This document shows positions 8,845 through 18,774 of a stretch of DNA of 64,000 nucleotides, one piece after another. Positions within the stretch are counted from its first letter, which is position 1; every line of letters starts with the position of its first letter. The notes under the pieces are model-generated. The model saw only the letters and a program-made list of their open reading frames with translations, ran no database searches and was not told where the DNA came from. The translations under genes were made by a program, and so were the position numbers. Source of the stretch: BOG-908 sp963850605 (GTDB taxonomy: Bacteria > Pseudomonadota > Alphaproteobacteria > Acetobacterales > Acetobacteraceae); NCBI GenBank assembly GCA_963850605.1, contig CAWKLX010000001.1, forward strand, positions 248,001 to 312,000, written 5' to 3'.

Positions 8845-11083
8845 AGTCATTCAGGACGCGATCCGGGCGCATCGGGCGAGGCCGGGGAACGGGGACGACC
8901 GGGCCGTGCAGTGCGGAGCCACGCCCGGATAGCGACGGGTTGGTCATGAAATACTCATGCGCGGACACGGGTTTTGCGCCGGGCGGCAGGCGCTGCCATT
9001 CTCCGTTGGCGTGCAACTCCCATGATTGCAACGAGTCTTTCAGGTTCACGACCATGATCTGGTCCAGCACCTGCGCGTGCACGGTGGCGTTGCGGATCGG
9101 CACCAGGGTTTCCACGCGGAAATCCATGTTGCGCTCCATCCAGTCGGCACTGCTGATATACACCGCCGCGTGGCGGCTGGGCAGGCGGTGGCCGCGGCCG
9201 AACACGCAGATTCGCCCGTGCTCGAGGAACCGCCCGACAATGGATTTGACGCGTATGTTGTCCGACAGGCCGGTCACCCCTGGGCGCAGGCAGCAGATGC
9301 CGCGCACCACTGCCATGATGTGCACGCCGGCGCGCGAAGCCTCGTACAATTTGTCGATCAGCTTCGGGTCCACCAGGCTGTTCAGCTTCAGCCAGATATT
9401 ACCGGGCCGCCCCTCGCGCGCGAACTCGATTTCCTCGTCGATCAGCGTGGTCAAGGTGGAGCGCGTCGTCAGCGGCGAGAACGCCAGCGCATCCATACGC
9501 TCCGGCTGCGCATAGCCCGTCATGTAGTTGAACAGCCGCATCGCATCGCGCGTGAGGTCGGGGTCGGCGGTAAAGAAACTGAGGTCGGTGTAGATGCGCG
9601 CGGTGACCGGGTGATAATTGCCGGTGCCGTAATGGGCGTAGCTGCGGATGACGGTGCCCTCGCGGCGCACCACCAGGCTGATTTTCGCGTGCGTCTTCAG
9701 CTCGGCGAACCCGAACACGACTTGCACGCCGGCCGCTTCCAGCGAGCGGGCCAGGCGGATATTGGCTTCCTCGTCGAAGCGCGCGCGCAATTCGACCATC
9801 GCGGTGACGGATTTCCCCGACTCGGCTGCCTCCACCAGCGCTTTGACGATCGGGCTGTCGCGGCTGGTGCGGTATAGCGTCTGCTTGATGGCCACCACAT
9901 TCGGGTCGCCGGCCGCCTGGCGCAGGAATTGTACGACGACGTCGAAACTCTCGAACGGATGGTGGACGATGATGTCCTTGGCGCGAATGGCGGCGAAACA
10001 ATCCCCGCCGAAATCGCGTATGCGTTCCGGAAATCGTGGTGTGTAGGGGGCGAACAGCAGGTCCGGACGATCGTCCACGATCAGCTGTTTGAGGTCCACT
10101 ACGCCCAGCAGCCCTTGCTGCACGCTGATTTCGCCGCGTTCGGCGTCTACGTTGTCGGCCACCAGTTCCACCAGCGCCTCTGGCATCGCCGCACCCACGG
10201 CCAGGTGGATGACCGAGCCGCGGCGGCGGCGTTTCAGCGCCGTCTCGTACATGCGCACGAGATCCTCGGCTTCTTCCTCGAATTCGATGTCGGTGTCGCG
10301 GATCAGGCGGAAGAGGCCCTGGCCGGCGACCGAAAACCCGGGGAACAGGCGGCCCATGAACAGGGTGACCACATCCTCCAGCATCACGAACCGGATCTTT
10401 GCGCCCCCCGCCTCGGCCGGCAGGCGGATGAAGCGGTCGACCTGGCCCGGCAGGGGAATCAGGCCGCGCATGGTGTGCCCGCCCGAGAGCGCCGGGTTCG
10501 CCGAATCGTCCTCGCGGCGCAGTTGCAGGGCCATGACCAGGCCCATGTTGGGAATGAACGGGAAAGGGTGCGCCGGGTCGATCGCCAGCGGGGTCAGGAT
10601 CGGGAAGACCCTCTCCATGAACCAGCCATCCAGCCAGCCGCGTTCGGTGTCGCTGAGAGTGGCTGTGTCGCAGACTTCGATGCCCGCCTGGGCCAGGGCC
10701 GCGCGCAGTTCCAGCCACACGCGCTGTTGGCGCTCCAGCAGCTCGCGGGCCCGTTCGCGCACCGCGTCCAGTTGTTGCGTGGCGGTGCGCCCGTCCGGCG
10801 AGAGGCGGGTGAGGCCGGACCGCACCTGGCCGATCAGCCCGGCGACGCGGACCGAGAAAAATTCGTCGAGGTTGGCGGCCGAGATGGAGACGAAGCGCAG
10901 CCGCTCCAGCAGCGGGTGGCGCGTGTTTTCCGCCTCCTCCACCACGCGGGTGTTGAAATCCAGCCAGGAGAGCTCGCGGTTGATGAACCGGTCCGGACTG
11001 TCCAGCCCGATGGCCGGCGTGGGCGCGGGGTCGGCCGGGGGGGGCGGGGGAGTGACGGATCGCAGATGGGTGGCGCGTGGCAT
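8843..11083 (-). CDS. ppk1: Polyphosphate kinase 1
   Basis: This 746-aa enzyme reversibly transfers the gamma-phosphate of ATP to long-chain polyphosphate. The N-domain begins at residue 30 with FINRELSWLDFNTRVVEEA. The catalytic phospho-histidine region is present as ELKTHAKISLVVRREG followed by YAHYGTGNYHPVTARIYTDL, and the second conserved histidine lies in FLEHGRICVFGRG. The first 28 residues are Pro-rich and not conserved. It is 9 bases downstream of hdaA and probably co-transcribed, the usual alphaproteobacterial arrangement. Length and motifs are complete, so it should be active. Confidence 0.97.
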   Translation of the reverse strand: MPRATHLRSVTPPPPPADPAPTPAIGLDSPDRFINRELSWLDFNTRVVEEAENTRHPLLERLRFVSISAANLDEFFSVRVAGLIGQVRSGLTRLSPDGRTATQQLDAVRERARELLERQQRVWLELRAALAQAGIEVCDTATLSDTERGWLDGWFMERVFPILTPLAIDPAHPFPFIPNMGLVMALQLRREDDSANPALSGGHTMRGLIPLPGQVDRFIRLPAEAGGAKIRFVMLEDVVTLFMGRLFPGFSVAGQGLFRLIRDTDIEFEEEAEDLVRMYETALKRRRRGSVIHLAVGAAMPEALVELVADNVDAERGEISVQQGLLGVVDLKQLIVDDRPDLLFAPYTPRFPERIRDFGGDCFAAIRAKDIIVHHPFESFDVVVQFLRQAAGDPNVVAIKQTLYRTSRDSPIVKALVEAAESGKSVTAMVELRARFDEEANIRLARSLEAAGVQVVFGFAELKTHAKISLVVRREGTVIRSYAHYGTGNYHPVTARIYTDLSFFTADPDLTRDAMRLFNYMTGYAQPERMDALAFSPLTTRSTLTTLIDEEIEFAREGRPGNIWLKLNSLVDPKLIDKLYEASRAGVHIMAVVRGICCLRPGVTGLSDNIRVKSIVGRFLEHGRICVFGRGHRLPSRHAAVYISSADWMERNMDFRVETLVPIRNATVHAQVLDQIMVVNLKDSLQSWELHANGEWQRLPPGAKPVSAHEYFMTNPSLSGRGSALHGPVVPVPRPRPMRPDRVLND

Positions 11084-11092
11084 GGCGCCACC

Positions 11093-11806
11093 CTACAGCA
11101 AACCGCCCGACTCCGGCAGGGTGGGTTCGTCGCCGGCGTCCGCCGTGCCCATGCGCGCCAGTAATTCGGCGGCCAGCGCACGGCCGACGGCTTGGCCCTT
11201 TGCCAGCGACAGCCGATCCAGGCAATACGCCGCCTGCCGCAACGCTGCCCCATGCCGAGGCAGCCGGTCGAGCAGGTAGCTTTGGACCGTGGCATCGACC
11301 CGCAACTGCCGCTGCGCCAGCAGCCGGGCGAACAGCGTGCGCAAGAAATCATCGTCCGGCTGCCCCAGCCCAACGCTGACCGTCGCACGCAACCGGCTGG
11401 CCAGGTCCGGCAGGGCCACGGGCCAGTGCGCGGGCGGCACACGCCCGGCCAGCAGCACCGGAGATCTGCCTTCGGCGGCCGCGTTCAGAAGGTGGAGGAG
11501 CGCCTCCGGCTCAGGTGCGGCATCCGCATCATCAACCGCCAGCGCGCCGCTCACCGGCACGTCCACGAAGTGCCTCACAGCTTCGCCGGGCAGCAGCACC
11601 GCGCCATGCCGGGCGGCGAACACGTGCAGCAGATGGGTCTTCCCGCACCCCTCCGCACCATAGACCGCCAGCCGGAGGGAGGGCCATTCGCCCGGTTGCC
11701 GAAGCCATGTGAGCGCCTGCGCATTGGCGGGAGCCGGCATGAAATTGGCGGCGTCATAGTTAGCCTGCTGCGGGAAGGGGAAGGCGAGTTGGCGAGCAAG
11801 GATCAC
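11093..11806 (-). CDS. hdaA: HdaA, DnaA-related regulatory inactivator
   Basis: This 237-aa AAA+ protein is related to DnaA domain III but lacks the DNA-binding domain IV. The N-terminus ILARQLAFPFPQ fits the sliding-clamp-binding peptide of Hda proteins (QLAFPF). Walker A is GAEGCGKTHLL at about residues 50-60, and a shortened Walker B is seen as ALAVDDAD. With the DNA polymerase clamp it should promote hydrolysis of DnaA-bound ATP and so prevent re-initiation of replication. The start is GTG 11806. ppk1 follows after 9 bases. Confidence 0.9.
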   Translation of the reverse strand: MILARQLAFPFPQQANYDAANFMPAPANAQALTWLRQPGEWPSLRLAVYGAEGCGKTHLLHVFAARHGAVLLPGEAVRHFVDVPVSGALAVDDADAAPEPEALLHLLNAAAEGRSPVLLAGRVPPAHWPVALPDLASRLRATVSVGLGQPDDDFLRTLFARLLAQRQLRVDATVQSYLLDRLPRHGAALRQAAYCLDRLSLAKGQAVGRALAAELLARMGTADAGDEPTLPESGGLL

Positions 11807-11959
11807 ACGGGACTTTACGCCACTCCCGCCTGCGAGTCATACGGGCCAGCCCTGCGGACGACCCGGTATGAGCCTTTGTTGGTGCACCGCCGCCCGTCAC
11901 CCGGCGCACGATACCGATCAGCAGACAAGCTCATCGATATCGGGCCTATACTCCGGCGT

Positions 11960-14900
11960 TCAGGACGAGGCTGTCTGCTTGCTGCGGGACGATGTGCGGG
12001 CCGCGCCGGCACGGGAAAACACGCGCCTGGCGCGCGCCCAACTCGGCGGCTTGGCGTCCATTACGACTGGATAAAGCGAGGGCAACACCAGCAGCGTCAG
12101 CAGCGTCGCCGTGATCAGGCCGCCGATCACCACGGTGGCCAGCGGCCGCTGCACCTCCGACCCCGCGCTGGTGGACACCGCCATCGGCAGGAACCCGATA
12201 GAGGCGACCAGCGCCGTGGTGAGCACCGGCCGCAACCGCTTCTCCGCCGCGCCGCGCGCCGCATCGGTGGCATTGCAGCCGGCGCTCCGCTCCTGCTGGA
12301 TGTAGCTGGCCAGCACCACCCCGTCGAGGATTGCGACGCCGAAGGTCGAGATAAAGCCGATGCCGGCTGACACGCTGAACGGCATGCCACGCAGCACCAG
12401 CGCCACGATGCCTCCGGTCGCCGCCATCGGCACGTTGAGAAAGATCAGCCCCGCGACGCGTAAACTCGAAAAATTCAGATAGAGCATTAGAAAAAGTAGA
12501 ATCAGCACGGCCGGCACTACGATGGCCAGGCGCGCCGTCGCACTCTGCAGGTTCTTGAATGTGCCGCTCCATTCCAGCGTGTAGCCGGTCGGCAAGTGCA
12601 CCTTTTGCCCGACCGCACGTTGCGCCTCGGTGACGAAACTCTGCACGTCGCGGCCGCTCACGTTGATATCGACGTCCAGCCGTCGCTGCAGCTTGTCGTG
12701 CTCGATCTGCGCCGGGCCGTCCGCCACGCCCACATCGGCCACCGCCGAGAGCGGCACGGACTGGCCGCCCGGCAGGCCCACCGGAAGATCGCGTATGGTC
12801 GCCAAGCCTGCGCGCGCGTCGGGCGACAGCCGCACCACGATCGGCGTTTCTGTATTGTCCTGGCCATAGACCATGCCGACGTTCTTGCCACCGACGGCTT
12901 CGACCACGGCCAGTGCGTCCTCGGCCGTCGCACCCGTGCGGGCCAGCCGCTCGCGGTCCACCCGCACCGTGAGCGCCGGCAGGCCGCCCTGCTGCTCCGC
13001 CCGCACGTCGGATGCGCCCTTGATGCCTTGGACCGCTTCGACCGCCTGGTCGCCCAGACGTTTCAACTGGGCCAGATCCTGGCCATAGAAAGTAAGAGCC
13101 ACGTCCGAGCGCACGCCTTGCAGCAGGTCGTCCATGCGCATCTGGATCGGCTGCGACAACTCGAACGCCACGCCAGGCACGGCCGCCTTCACCCGCTCTT
13201 CCATCGCCGAGGAGATGCCGGCCTGTGTCTTGGCCGTCTTCCACTGGCCCGGCGGCTTGAGAATGACGTAGGTGTCGGTGCTCTGCACGCCCATCGGATC
13301 GGTCGGCGTGGCCGCACTGCCGGTCTGCGAGACGACGTGATCCACGTCCGGAAACGCGCGCAGCACGCGCTCGATCTCCCGCACCGTGCGCAGCGAAGCA
13401 TCCAGGTTGATGCTGGGGAGCTTGTTCGAGGTGACAACGATAGCTCCCTCGGCCAGCTGCGGAATGAACTCACCGCCGAGATTGAGGGCCAGCACCACCG
13501 AGCCCGCGAACAATGCGAGCGCAACGCAAGCGGTGATCCAAGGATGCGCCGTCGTGCGGCGCAGCACCGGCGTGTAGCCGCGCCGCGCGGTGCGGACCAC
13601 CCAGGTGTCGCGCGCCGACGCGCGGCCAGCCAGGAACGTGGCAGAAAGCGCCGGCACGGCCAGCATCGTCACCAGCAACGCGCTGACCAGAGCCAGCATG
13701 ACTGTCAGCGCCATCGGCCGGAACGTCTTGCCCTCGATATCCTGCAAGCTCAGTACCGGCAGGTAGACCATGGTGATAATGGCGACAGAAAAAATAACCG
13801 GCCGGGCAACTTCGGCGGCGGCACCCGGCACGGCCTTGACCGGATCGGGCTCGCCACCCTTCTCCGATTGTCGGCGAAGCACGTTCTCGACCAGTACCAC
13901 CGCGCCATCCACGATCAGCCCGAAATCGAGTGCGCCCAAGCTCATCAGATTGCCCGAGATGCCGAGCGCGCGCATGCCCGCGAACGCCATCATCATGGAC
14001 AGCGGAATGACGGCCGCCACGATCAGACCGGCGCGCAGATTGCCCAGCATCAGCAGCAGGATGCCCACAACAAGCAACGCGCCCTCGACCAGATTGTGGG
14101 TGACGGTGTGGATGGCGCGCTGTATCAAGTCCGAGCGGTCGTAGAAGATTTTTATCTCCACCCCCGGCTCCAATGTCTTCTGCACCTCGGCGATTTTTTG
14201 CTTGAGCGCTGGCAATACTTCGCTGGCATTGAGACCGTACTGCATGTCGGCGACACCAACGATGGTCTCGCCCATGCCGTCATGCGTGACCGCGCCCAGC
14301 CGAGCGCGCGGCGCGAGCTTGACGGTGCCGACGTCGCCAACCGTGACCGGCGTGCCGCCCGGGGTGGTGCGCAGCACAATGCCGGCGATGTCGCGTGCAT
14401 CCTTTGCCAGCGCCATGCCGCGCACGATCTGCTGTTCGTCGCCGTGCTCGATGGCCGCACCCCCGCGCGTGGTATTGTTGGCCTCCAGCGCCGCCGTCAC
14501 CTCCGGCAAGGTCATGCGTTCGGCCTGCAGCCGGTCCGGCGAGACCTCGATTTCGAATGTCTTCAGTTCGCCGCCGTAGATGTTGACATCGACAATGCCG
14601 GGCACGAGGCGGAGCTGCGGCACAATCTTCCATTGCAGCATCTGGTAGAGCTGCATCGGCGTGTAGCCCGGCCCGCGCAGCTCAAACTCCAGCACTTCGC
14701 CGAGCCCGGTGGCGAACGGCCCCTCTGCGGGCGTGGCCACCCCAGGCGGCATCATCTTCTGCGCCAGCTGCAGCCGCTCGAAGACCTGGGCGCGCGCCGT
14801 CTGCACATCGGCCGCGTCTTCGAACGTCACATAAACCGCCGACAGGCCGAAGCGCGACGTGGAGCGCACGTCCTTCAGCAGCGGAAGGCCGGCCATCTCG

Positions 14901-15109
14901 GTCTCGACCGGCACGGTCACCAACCGCTCCACCTCGGCCGGCCCCAGCCCCTGCGCCTCGGTCAGGATCATCACTTGCTTGGGCGAGATATCCGGCACCG
15001 CATCGATGGCAAGCCCGCGCAGGTTGAGCAGCCCGGCGCCCATCACGCCGAGCGCCAAGACGATCACCAGCCAGCGCCGCGCCACCAGCAGCGCGAAAAA
15101 GCCCTGCAC
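11960..15109 (-). CDS. czcA: Heavy-metal efflux RND permease, CzcA type
   Basis: This 1049-aa inner-membrane proton/cation antiporter is of the HME-RND group. The proton-relay helix reads ALDFGLIVDGAVVLVENVL (residues 393-411), the pattern of the divalent-metal subgroups (Zn, Co, Cd, Ni) and not of the copper/silver CusA subgroup. The N-terminus has the family's AIDAVPDISPKQV. It uses GTG 15109, directly after the czcB stop codon, so the order is czcC-czcB-czcA with tight coupling. It should span the inner membrane as a trimer and pass periplasmic metal to the adaptor and outer-membrane channel. The exact metal is not determinable. No metal-responsive regulator is adjacent. Confidence 0.93.
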   Translation of the reverse strand: MQGFFALLVARRWLVIVLALGVMGAGLLNLRGLAIDAVPDISPKQVMILTEAQGLGPAEVERLVTVPVETEMAGLPLLKDVRSTSRFGLSAVYVTFEDAADVQTARAQVFERLQLAQKMMPPGVATPAEGPFATGLGEVLEFELRGPGYTPMQLYQMLQWKIVPQLRLVPGIVDVNIYGGELKTFEIEVSPDRLQAERMTLPEVTAALEANNTTRGGAAIEHGDEQQIVRGMALAKDARDIAGIVLRTTPGGTPVTVGDVGTVKLAPRARLGAVTHDGMGETIVGVADMQYGLNASEVLPALKQKIAEVQKTLEPGVEIKIFYDRSDLIQRAIHTVTHNLVEGALLVVGILLLMLGNLRAGLIVAAVIPLSMMMAFAGMRALGISGNLMSLGALDFGLIVDGAVVLVENVLRRQSEKGGEPDPVKAVPGAAAEVARPVIFSVAIITMVYLPVLSLQDIEGKTFRPMALTVMLALVSALLVTMLAVPALSATFLAGRASARDTWVVRTARRGYTPVLRRTTAHPWITACVALALFAGSVVLALNLGGEFIPQLAEGAIVVTSNKLPSINLDASLRTVREIERVLRAFPDVDHVVSQTGSAATPTDPMGVQSTDTYVILKPPGQWKTAKTQAGISSAMEERVKAAVPGVAFELSQPIQMRMDDLLQGVRSDVALTFYGQDLAQLKRLGDQAVEAVQGIKGASDVRAEQQGGLPALTVRVDRERLARTGATAEDALAVVEAVGGKNVGMVYGQDNTETPIVVRLSPDARAGLATIRDLPVGLPGGQSVPLSAVADVGVADGPAQIEHDKLQRRLDVDINVSGRDVQSFVTEAQRAVGQKVHLPTGYTLEWSGTFKNLQSATARLAIVVPAVLILLFLMLYLNFSSLRVAGLIFLNVPMAATGGIVALVLRGMPFSVSAGIGFISTFGVAILDGVVLASYIQQERSAGCNATDAARGAAEKRLRPVLTTALVASIGFLPMAVSTSAGSEVQRPLATVVIGGLITATLLTLLVLPSLYPVVMDAKPPSWARARRVFSRAGAARTSSRSKQTASS

Positions 15110-16264
15110 CTAGCCGGCCCCGCCCAGCATGGATTTCTGCAGGATCGCCTTGAGCGCGAAACTGCCGGCGGTGACCACCTCGTCTCCCGCCGCCAGGCCG
15201 CTCTTGACCTCGGTCCAATCCTGGCGTTGCACGCCCACCTGCAGCTCGTGGCTCTGAAAGCGGTCGTCGCCCGCCTTGGTGAAGGCCACCTGCTTGTCGC
15301 CGATCATCTGCACCGCCGCGTCCGGCACTACCAGTTCGCGCCGGTCGCGGTCGCTGGTCAGCACCACCTCGACCGCCATGCCGGCACGCAACGCGCCGTC
15401 TGCGTTGGCCAGTCTGATCCGGGCCGGCAGGGTGCGGGCCTGGGTGTCCAACGCGGCACCGAGTGCCACGACGGTGCCGTCCCATTGCCGCGTGCCGCCG
15501 GGTGTGGTGACGCGCGCCGGGTCGCCCACCGCCAGCAGGGGTACGCCTGCTTCCGGCACGTGGGCCAGCACCAGCACCACGGAGAGGTCGGCCACCATCA
15601 GCGCATCCGCGCCCGTGTCGATCAGTTCGCCAGGGGTGATCCCGACAGAGGCCACGACACCGCCGAGCGGCGAGGACAGCGCAGCAATCCCGGGCGTGCT
15701 GCCGGCACCCATGCGCTGGATCTGCGCCTGCAGGGCCGACGCACGCGCGCGCGCGGACAACGACGCCGCCTGCGCTTGGGCCAGTGCCAGCCGCCGCCGC
15801 TCCGCCTCCGCACGAGACAGCGAGCCGTCCGCCGCGAGGAGCTGGCCGCGACGCAGGGCATCGCGGGCGACGGCCACGCCGGAGACCGCTTCACCCACCG
15901 AGGCGTGCGCGGCGATGAGGTTGGCCTGAGCGTCGGCCAGGCTGGGCATATAGACTTCGGCCAATGGCTGCCCGGCCCGCACCCGGTCGCCGGGTTGCGC
16001 CAACAGCCGGAGCACGCGGGCCTGGCCCAGGGCGCGCAGCACGGCGACATGGCCCTGGTCGAAAGCGACGGTGCCAGGCACGCGCATGGGTTCGGTGATC
16101 TCGCGCGCGGTCACCCGCGCGGTCTGCAGGCCGGCCGTATGCTGCTGCTCGGCGCTCATGCGGACCACGCCCGGCGGGTCTTGCGGCGTGGCAGGCTTGG
16201 CATTCTTGGCGTGCGCCAGGCCGACGGACAGCACCAAGGCCAGCCCCGCCCGTATCCGCATCAT
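15110..16264 (-). CDS. czcB: Efflux RND periplasmic adaptor, CzcB type
   Basis: This is a 384-aa membrane-fusion protein. An N-terminal signal sequence (about residues 1-19, ending SVGLAHA) is followed by the split lipoyl/barrel-sandwich domain (ALGQARVLRLLAQPGDRVRAG near residue 80, and SSPLGGVVASVGITPGELI near 195), an intervening alpha-hairpin, and beta-barrel and membrane-proximal domains. It bridges CzcA and CzcC. The start overlaps the czcC stop by four bases (ATGA), and its own stop abuts the czcA start. Confidence 0.9.
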   Translation of the reverse strand: MMRIRAGLALVLSVGLAHAKNAKPATPQDPPGVVRMSAEQQHTAGLQTARVTAREITEPMRVPGTVAFDQGHVAVLRALGQARVLRLLAQPGDRVRAGQPLAEVYMPSLADAQANLIAAHASVGEAVSGVAVARDALRRGQLLAADGSLSRAEAERRRLALAQAQAASLSARARASALQAQIQRMGAGSTPGIAALSSPLGGVVASVGITPGELIDTGADALMVADLSVVLVLAHVPEAGVPLLAVGDPARVTTPGGTRQWDGTVVALGAALDTQARTLPARIRLANADGALRAGMAVEVVLTSDRDRRELVVPDAAVQMIGDKQVAFTKAGDDRFQSHELQVGVQRQDWTEVKSGLAAGDEVVTAGSFALKAILQKSMLGGAG

Positions 16265-17511
16265 GGCACCACGCCCTTGGCCAGTTGCACCCGGAACCGC
16301 GCGGCCCCCAGCTCGGTGAAGGCCTTGTCGCGGGCATAGGCGGCGTCGAAGGCCAGCGCGTTGGCGCGCACCACCTCGACCAGCGGCATCTCGCCGGCCC
16401 GCCAGGCGCGGTCGATCTGGCCGCGCCGGCGTTCCAGTTCGGCCGCGGCCCGAACGGCTGCCGCACTGCCGCGCTCGGCACCGGCCAGTGCTGCCTGCGA
16501 CTGCCTGATCCCGGTCAGCACCTCTCGGCGCGCCACAGCGAGCTGCACCATGGCCTGTGTGGTGGCCTGCTCGGCCTCGGCGCGGCGTGGCGCATTGCGC
16601 GCCTCCGTGGCGAAGGAAAAGCGGGCGACGACACCGAAACGTGTATCCCAGCGGCTGCCTGGCTGCTTCTCGTCGATGCCCTGAAACCCGATTTGCGGGT
16701 CGTCGCGGTTTTGCACCCTGACCAGATGCTCGTTGGCTTCGGCGGCGGCCACCGCCTGCTCGGCCGCGACCACACGTGGGTGGTGCGCCAGAGCGTCAGG
16801 CAGCCCGGCCTCGATGACCGCCTCCGGCCCATCGAGCCGGGCCAGAGCCTCGCTACCGGTGACCTCGGCCAGCGTGGCCCGCACGGATTCGAGATCCGTC
16901 TCCGCATTGCTGAGCGTGACCGACGCGCTGGCTGCGTCCGCATCGGCGGCGAGTGCGTCGCTCTGTGCCGACTCGCCGACGCGAAAGCGCCTGGCGAGGT
17001 CGGCTGACAGCGCCTGAGCGGTTGCGAACCGCCGTGCGGCAATGCCGCGCGCATCCTCGGCCAGGGCCGCCCGGGTCGCCAGGTCGAGGATTTGAGAGGC
17101 AAGCGCCAGATGAGCCGCTTCACCAGCAGCTTCTGCTGCAGCGCCGTCCGCCCGGGCCGTGCTCTGCGTGGCGGTGCCTTCACCCGGCAGCCATACCGGT
17201 GTGCTGACCTCCACCTGTGTTGTGATGTAATTCTCGTTGCTGCCCAGGATCTTATCGTTGACGTAGCTGCCGGTGACGAACGGGGCGTCCGGGACCAGGG
17301 CGCCGCCGGCGCGAAACCGGGCGGCGGCCACGGTTCGCCGTGCCGCGAATTCTTGGCGCTGCGGTAGGCGTGCCCAGGCGTCGGCCACCATGTCGTGCAA
17401 TGTGCGCACCTGCTCAGCGCGGGCGTGTGCTGCGCCGGTCAGCAACATCGTCATTGCCGCAGCCGGTGCCCATCGCGACCGGCATGCAGTCTGGCCTTCG
17501 CTTCCTGCCAT
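16261..17511 (-). CDS. czcC: TolC-family outer-membrane channel, CzcC type
   Basis: This is a 416-aa outer-membrane efflux protein. A cleavable signal peptide is likely at residues 1-33 (hydrophobic AAAMTMLLTGAAHARA). The two repeated coiled-coil halves of the TolC fold are visible as long Ala/Glu/Arg-rich helices at about 55-200 and 230-410. ATG 17511 is chosen because an AGGGAG ribosome-binding site lies 7 bases upstream; an in-frame ATG at 17553 has no such support. It is the first gene of czcCBA, so the operon promoter should lie at about 17512-17660. That stretch also holds a GC-rich hairpin (17631-17652) after the perM-like gene. Confidence 0.88.
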   Translation of the reverse strand: MAGSEGQTACRSRWAPAAAMTMLLTGAAHARAEQVRTLHDMVADAWARLPQRQEFAARRTVAAARFRAGGALVPDAPFVTGSYVNDKILGSNENYITTQVEVSTPVWLPGEGTATQSTARADGAAAEAAGEAAHLALASQILDLATRAALAEDARGIAARRFATAQALSADLARRFRVGESAQSDALAADADAASASVTLSNAETDLESVRATLAEVTGSEALARLDGPEAVIEAGLPDALAHHPRVVAAEQAVAAAEANEHLVRVQNRDDPQIGFQGIDEKQPGSRWDTRFGVVARFSFATEARNAPRRAEAEQATTQAMVQLAVARREVLTGIRQSQAALAGAERGSAAAVRAAAELERRRGQIDRAWRAGEMPLVEVVRANALAFDAAYARDKAFTELGAARFRVQLAKGVVP

Positions 17512-17668
17512 GCCGGCTCCCTGCCTAAGATCGTGCCTGTCAGATTGCGCCATCCGGAATGCGCGGGCAGCTGAGTGGGCCGTTATTGCTAGACGGCCAA
17601 CGCAAACCCGAGTTCCGGCCGGTGCAGGGCCGCGCTACGGTTGCAGCGCGCGGATCCGCCTCGCAACG

Positions 17669-18769
17669 CTACACAGGCGGCTCCAGATACAGCGGACTCA
17701 CCAAATACCGTCGCAACCAGAATCGCGTCAGCACCCCAACGGTGGCCGCCACAGGCACGGCCAGCATCACACCCAGAAACCCGAACGCCGCCCCGCCCGC
17801 GAACAACGCAAAAATCACCCAGACGGCCGGCAGCTCCACCCGGTCGCCCAGAAACCGCGGATAAATAATGTAGTTTTCGAGCACCTGCCCCACCACGAAT
17901 ACCGCCCCCACGCGCAAAACCCCCTCCCAGGTCGGGAACTGTGCGAAGGCCAGCCCTATGGCGACGACGAAGCCGGCGATGCTGCCCACATACGGAATGA
18001 AACTGAGAAACCCGGCGGACAGGCCCACCACCAGCCCCAGCTCAAGCCCCACAATGGATAAGCCCGAGGCGTAGAACAGCGCCAGTATCATGCAGCACAT
18101 CGCCTGGCCGCGCACCCAGGCGGAGAGGATGCGATCCACTTCGCGGGCCTGCGCGCGCAGCACGCCCTGGTAGCGGCGGGGCAGCCAGCTATCGACCAGC
18201 GCCACGACGCGTGGCCAGTCGCGCAGCAGGTAGAAGGCGACCACAGGGGTCACCACCATCAGCGACAACACGTTGAACAGCGCGTAGCCGCCGCCCACCA
18301 CGCGGGTGAGCGCGCCGACCAGAAACGTCAGCATGGCGCCGGCCTGGCCGGACACCAGCTCGGACAATTTGGCGTCCACATATTCCGGCCCCAGATGCTC
18401 CTGCAGCCGCCCCACCATGCGGGTGGCGAAGGCGCTGAGGCCCCGCACATAGGCCGGCACCTCGCCCACCAGCACGCCGATCTGGCGCAGGATCAGCGGA
18501 TAGAGCAGCAGCGCGAACAGCAGCATGGAGAAGATCAGCCCGGCGACCAGCAGCAGGCTGGCAAAACCCCGCGGCACGCGCGCGCGCGCCAGACGGGTGC
18601 AGAACGGGTCCAGCACGTAGGCGATGCCGCACGCCGCCACGAAGGGCAGCAGGATCGACGAAAACAGTTCTACCAGAAACCAGAAAAGGACGAGCACCGA
18701 ACCGAGCAGCACCACATGCTGCATGCGCAGGCCGGCAACGCCCGGCCGGGACGCCGGAAGCGGCCGCAT
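17669..18769 (-). CDS. AI-2E family transporter (PerM-like)
   Basis: This is a 366-aa polytopic membrane protein of the AI-2E/UPF0118 exporter family. About eight membrane segments are seen, with the family block LLFALLLYPLILRQ and the C-terminal VLRVGAVFVVGQVLENYIIYPRFLG (conserved N-Y-I-I-x-P). In several alphaproteobacteria this gene stands between a CDP-alcohol phosphatidyltransferase gene and hdaA; here the order is kept but the czc operon lies between it and hdaA. ATG 18769 follows the upstream stop by 5 bases; longer in-frame starts would overlap that gene. The transported substrate is unknown. Confidence 0.88.
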   Translation of the reverse strand: MRPLPASRPGVAGLRMQHVVLLGSVLVLFWFLVELFSSILLPFVAACGIAYVLDPFCTRLARARVPRGFASLLLVAGLIFSMLLFALLLYPLILRQIGVLVGEVPAYVRGLSAFATRMVGRLQEHLGPEYVDAKLSELVSGQAGAMLTFLVGALTRVVGGGYALFNVLSLMVVTPVVAFYLLRDWPRVVALVDSWLPRRYQGVLRAQAREVDRILSAWVRGQAMCCMILALFYASGLSIVGLELGLVVGLSAGFLSFIPYVGSIAGFVVAIGLAFAQFPTWEGVLRVGAVFVVGQVLENYIIYPRFLGDRVELPAVWVIFALFAGGAAFGFLGVMLAVPVAATVGVLTRFWLRRYLVSPLYLEPPV

Positions 18770-18774
18770 CTCGT

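Noticed and set aside
12596..16339. Very long open frame (about 1247 codons) on the plus strand opposite the czc genes
   Set aside because: It lies entirely antisense to three clear CzcA/B/C genes, its translation is His/Arg/Gln-rich low-complexity, and it matches no family; it is a by-product of high GC content.
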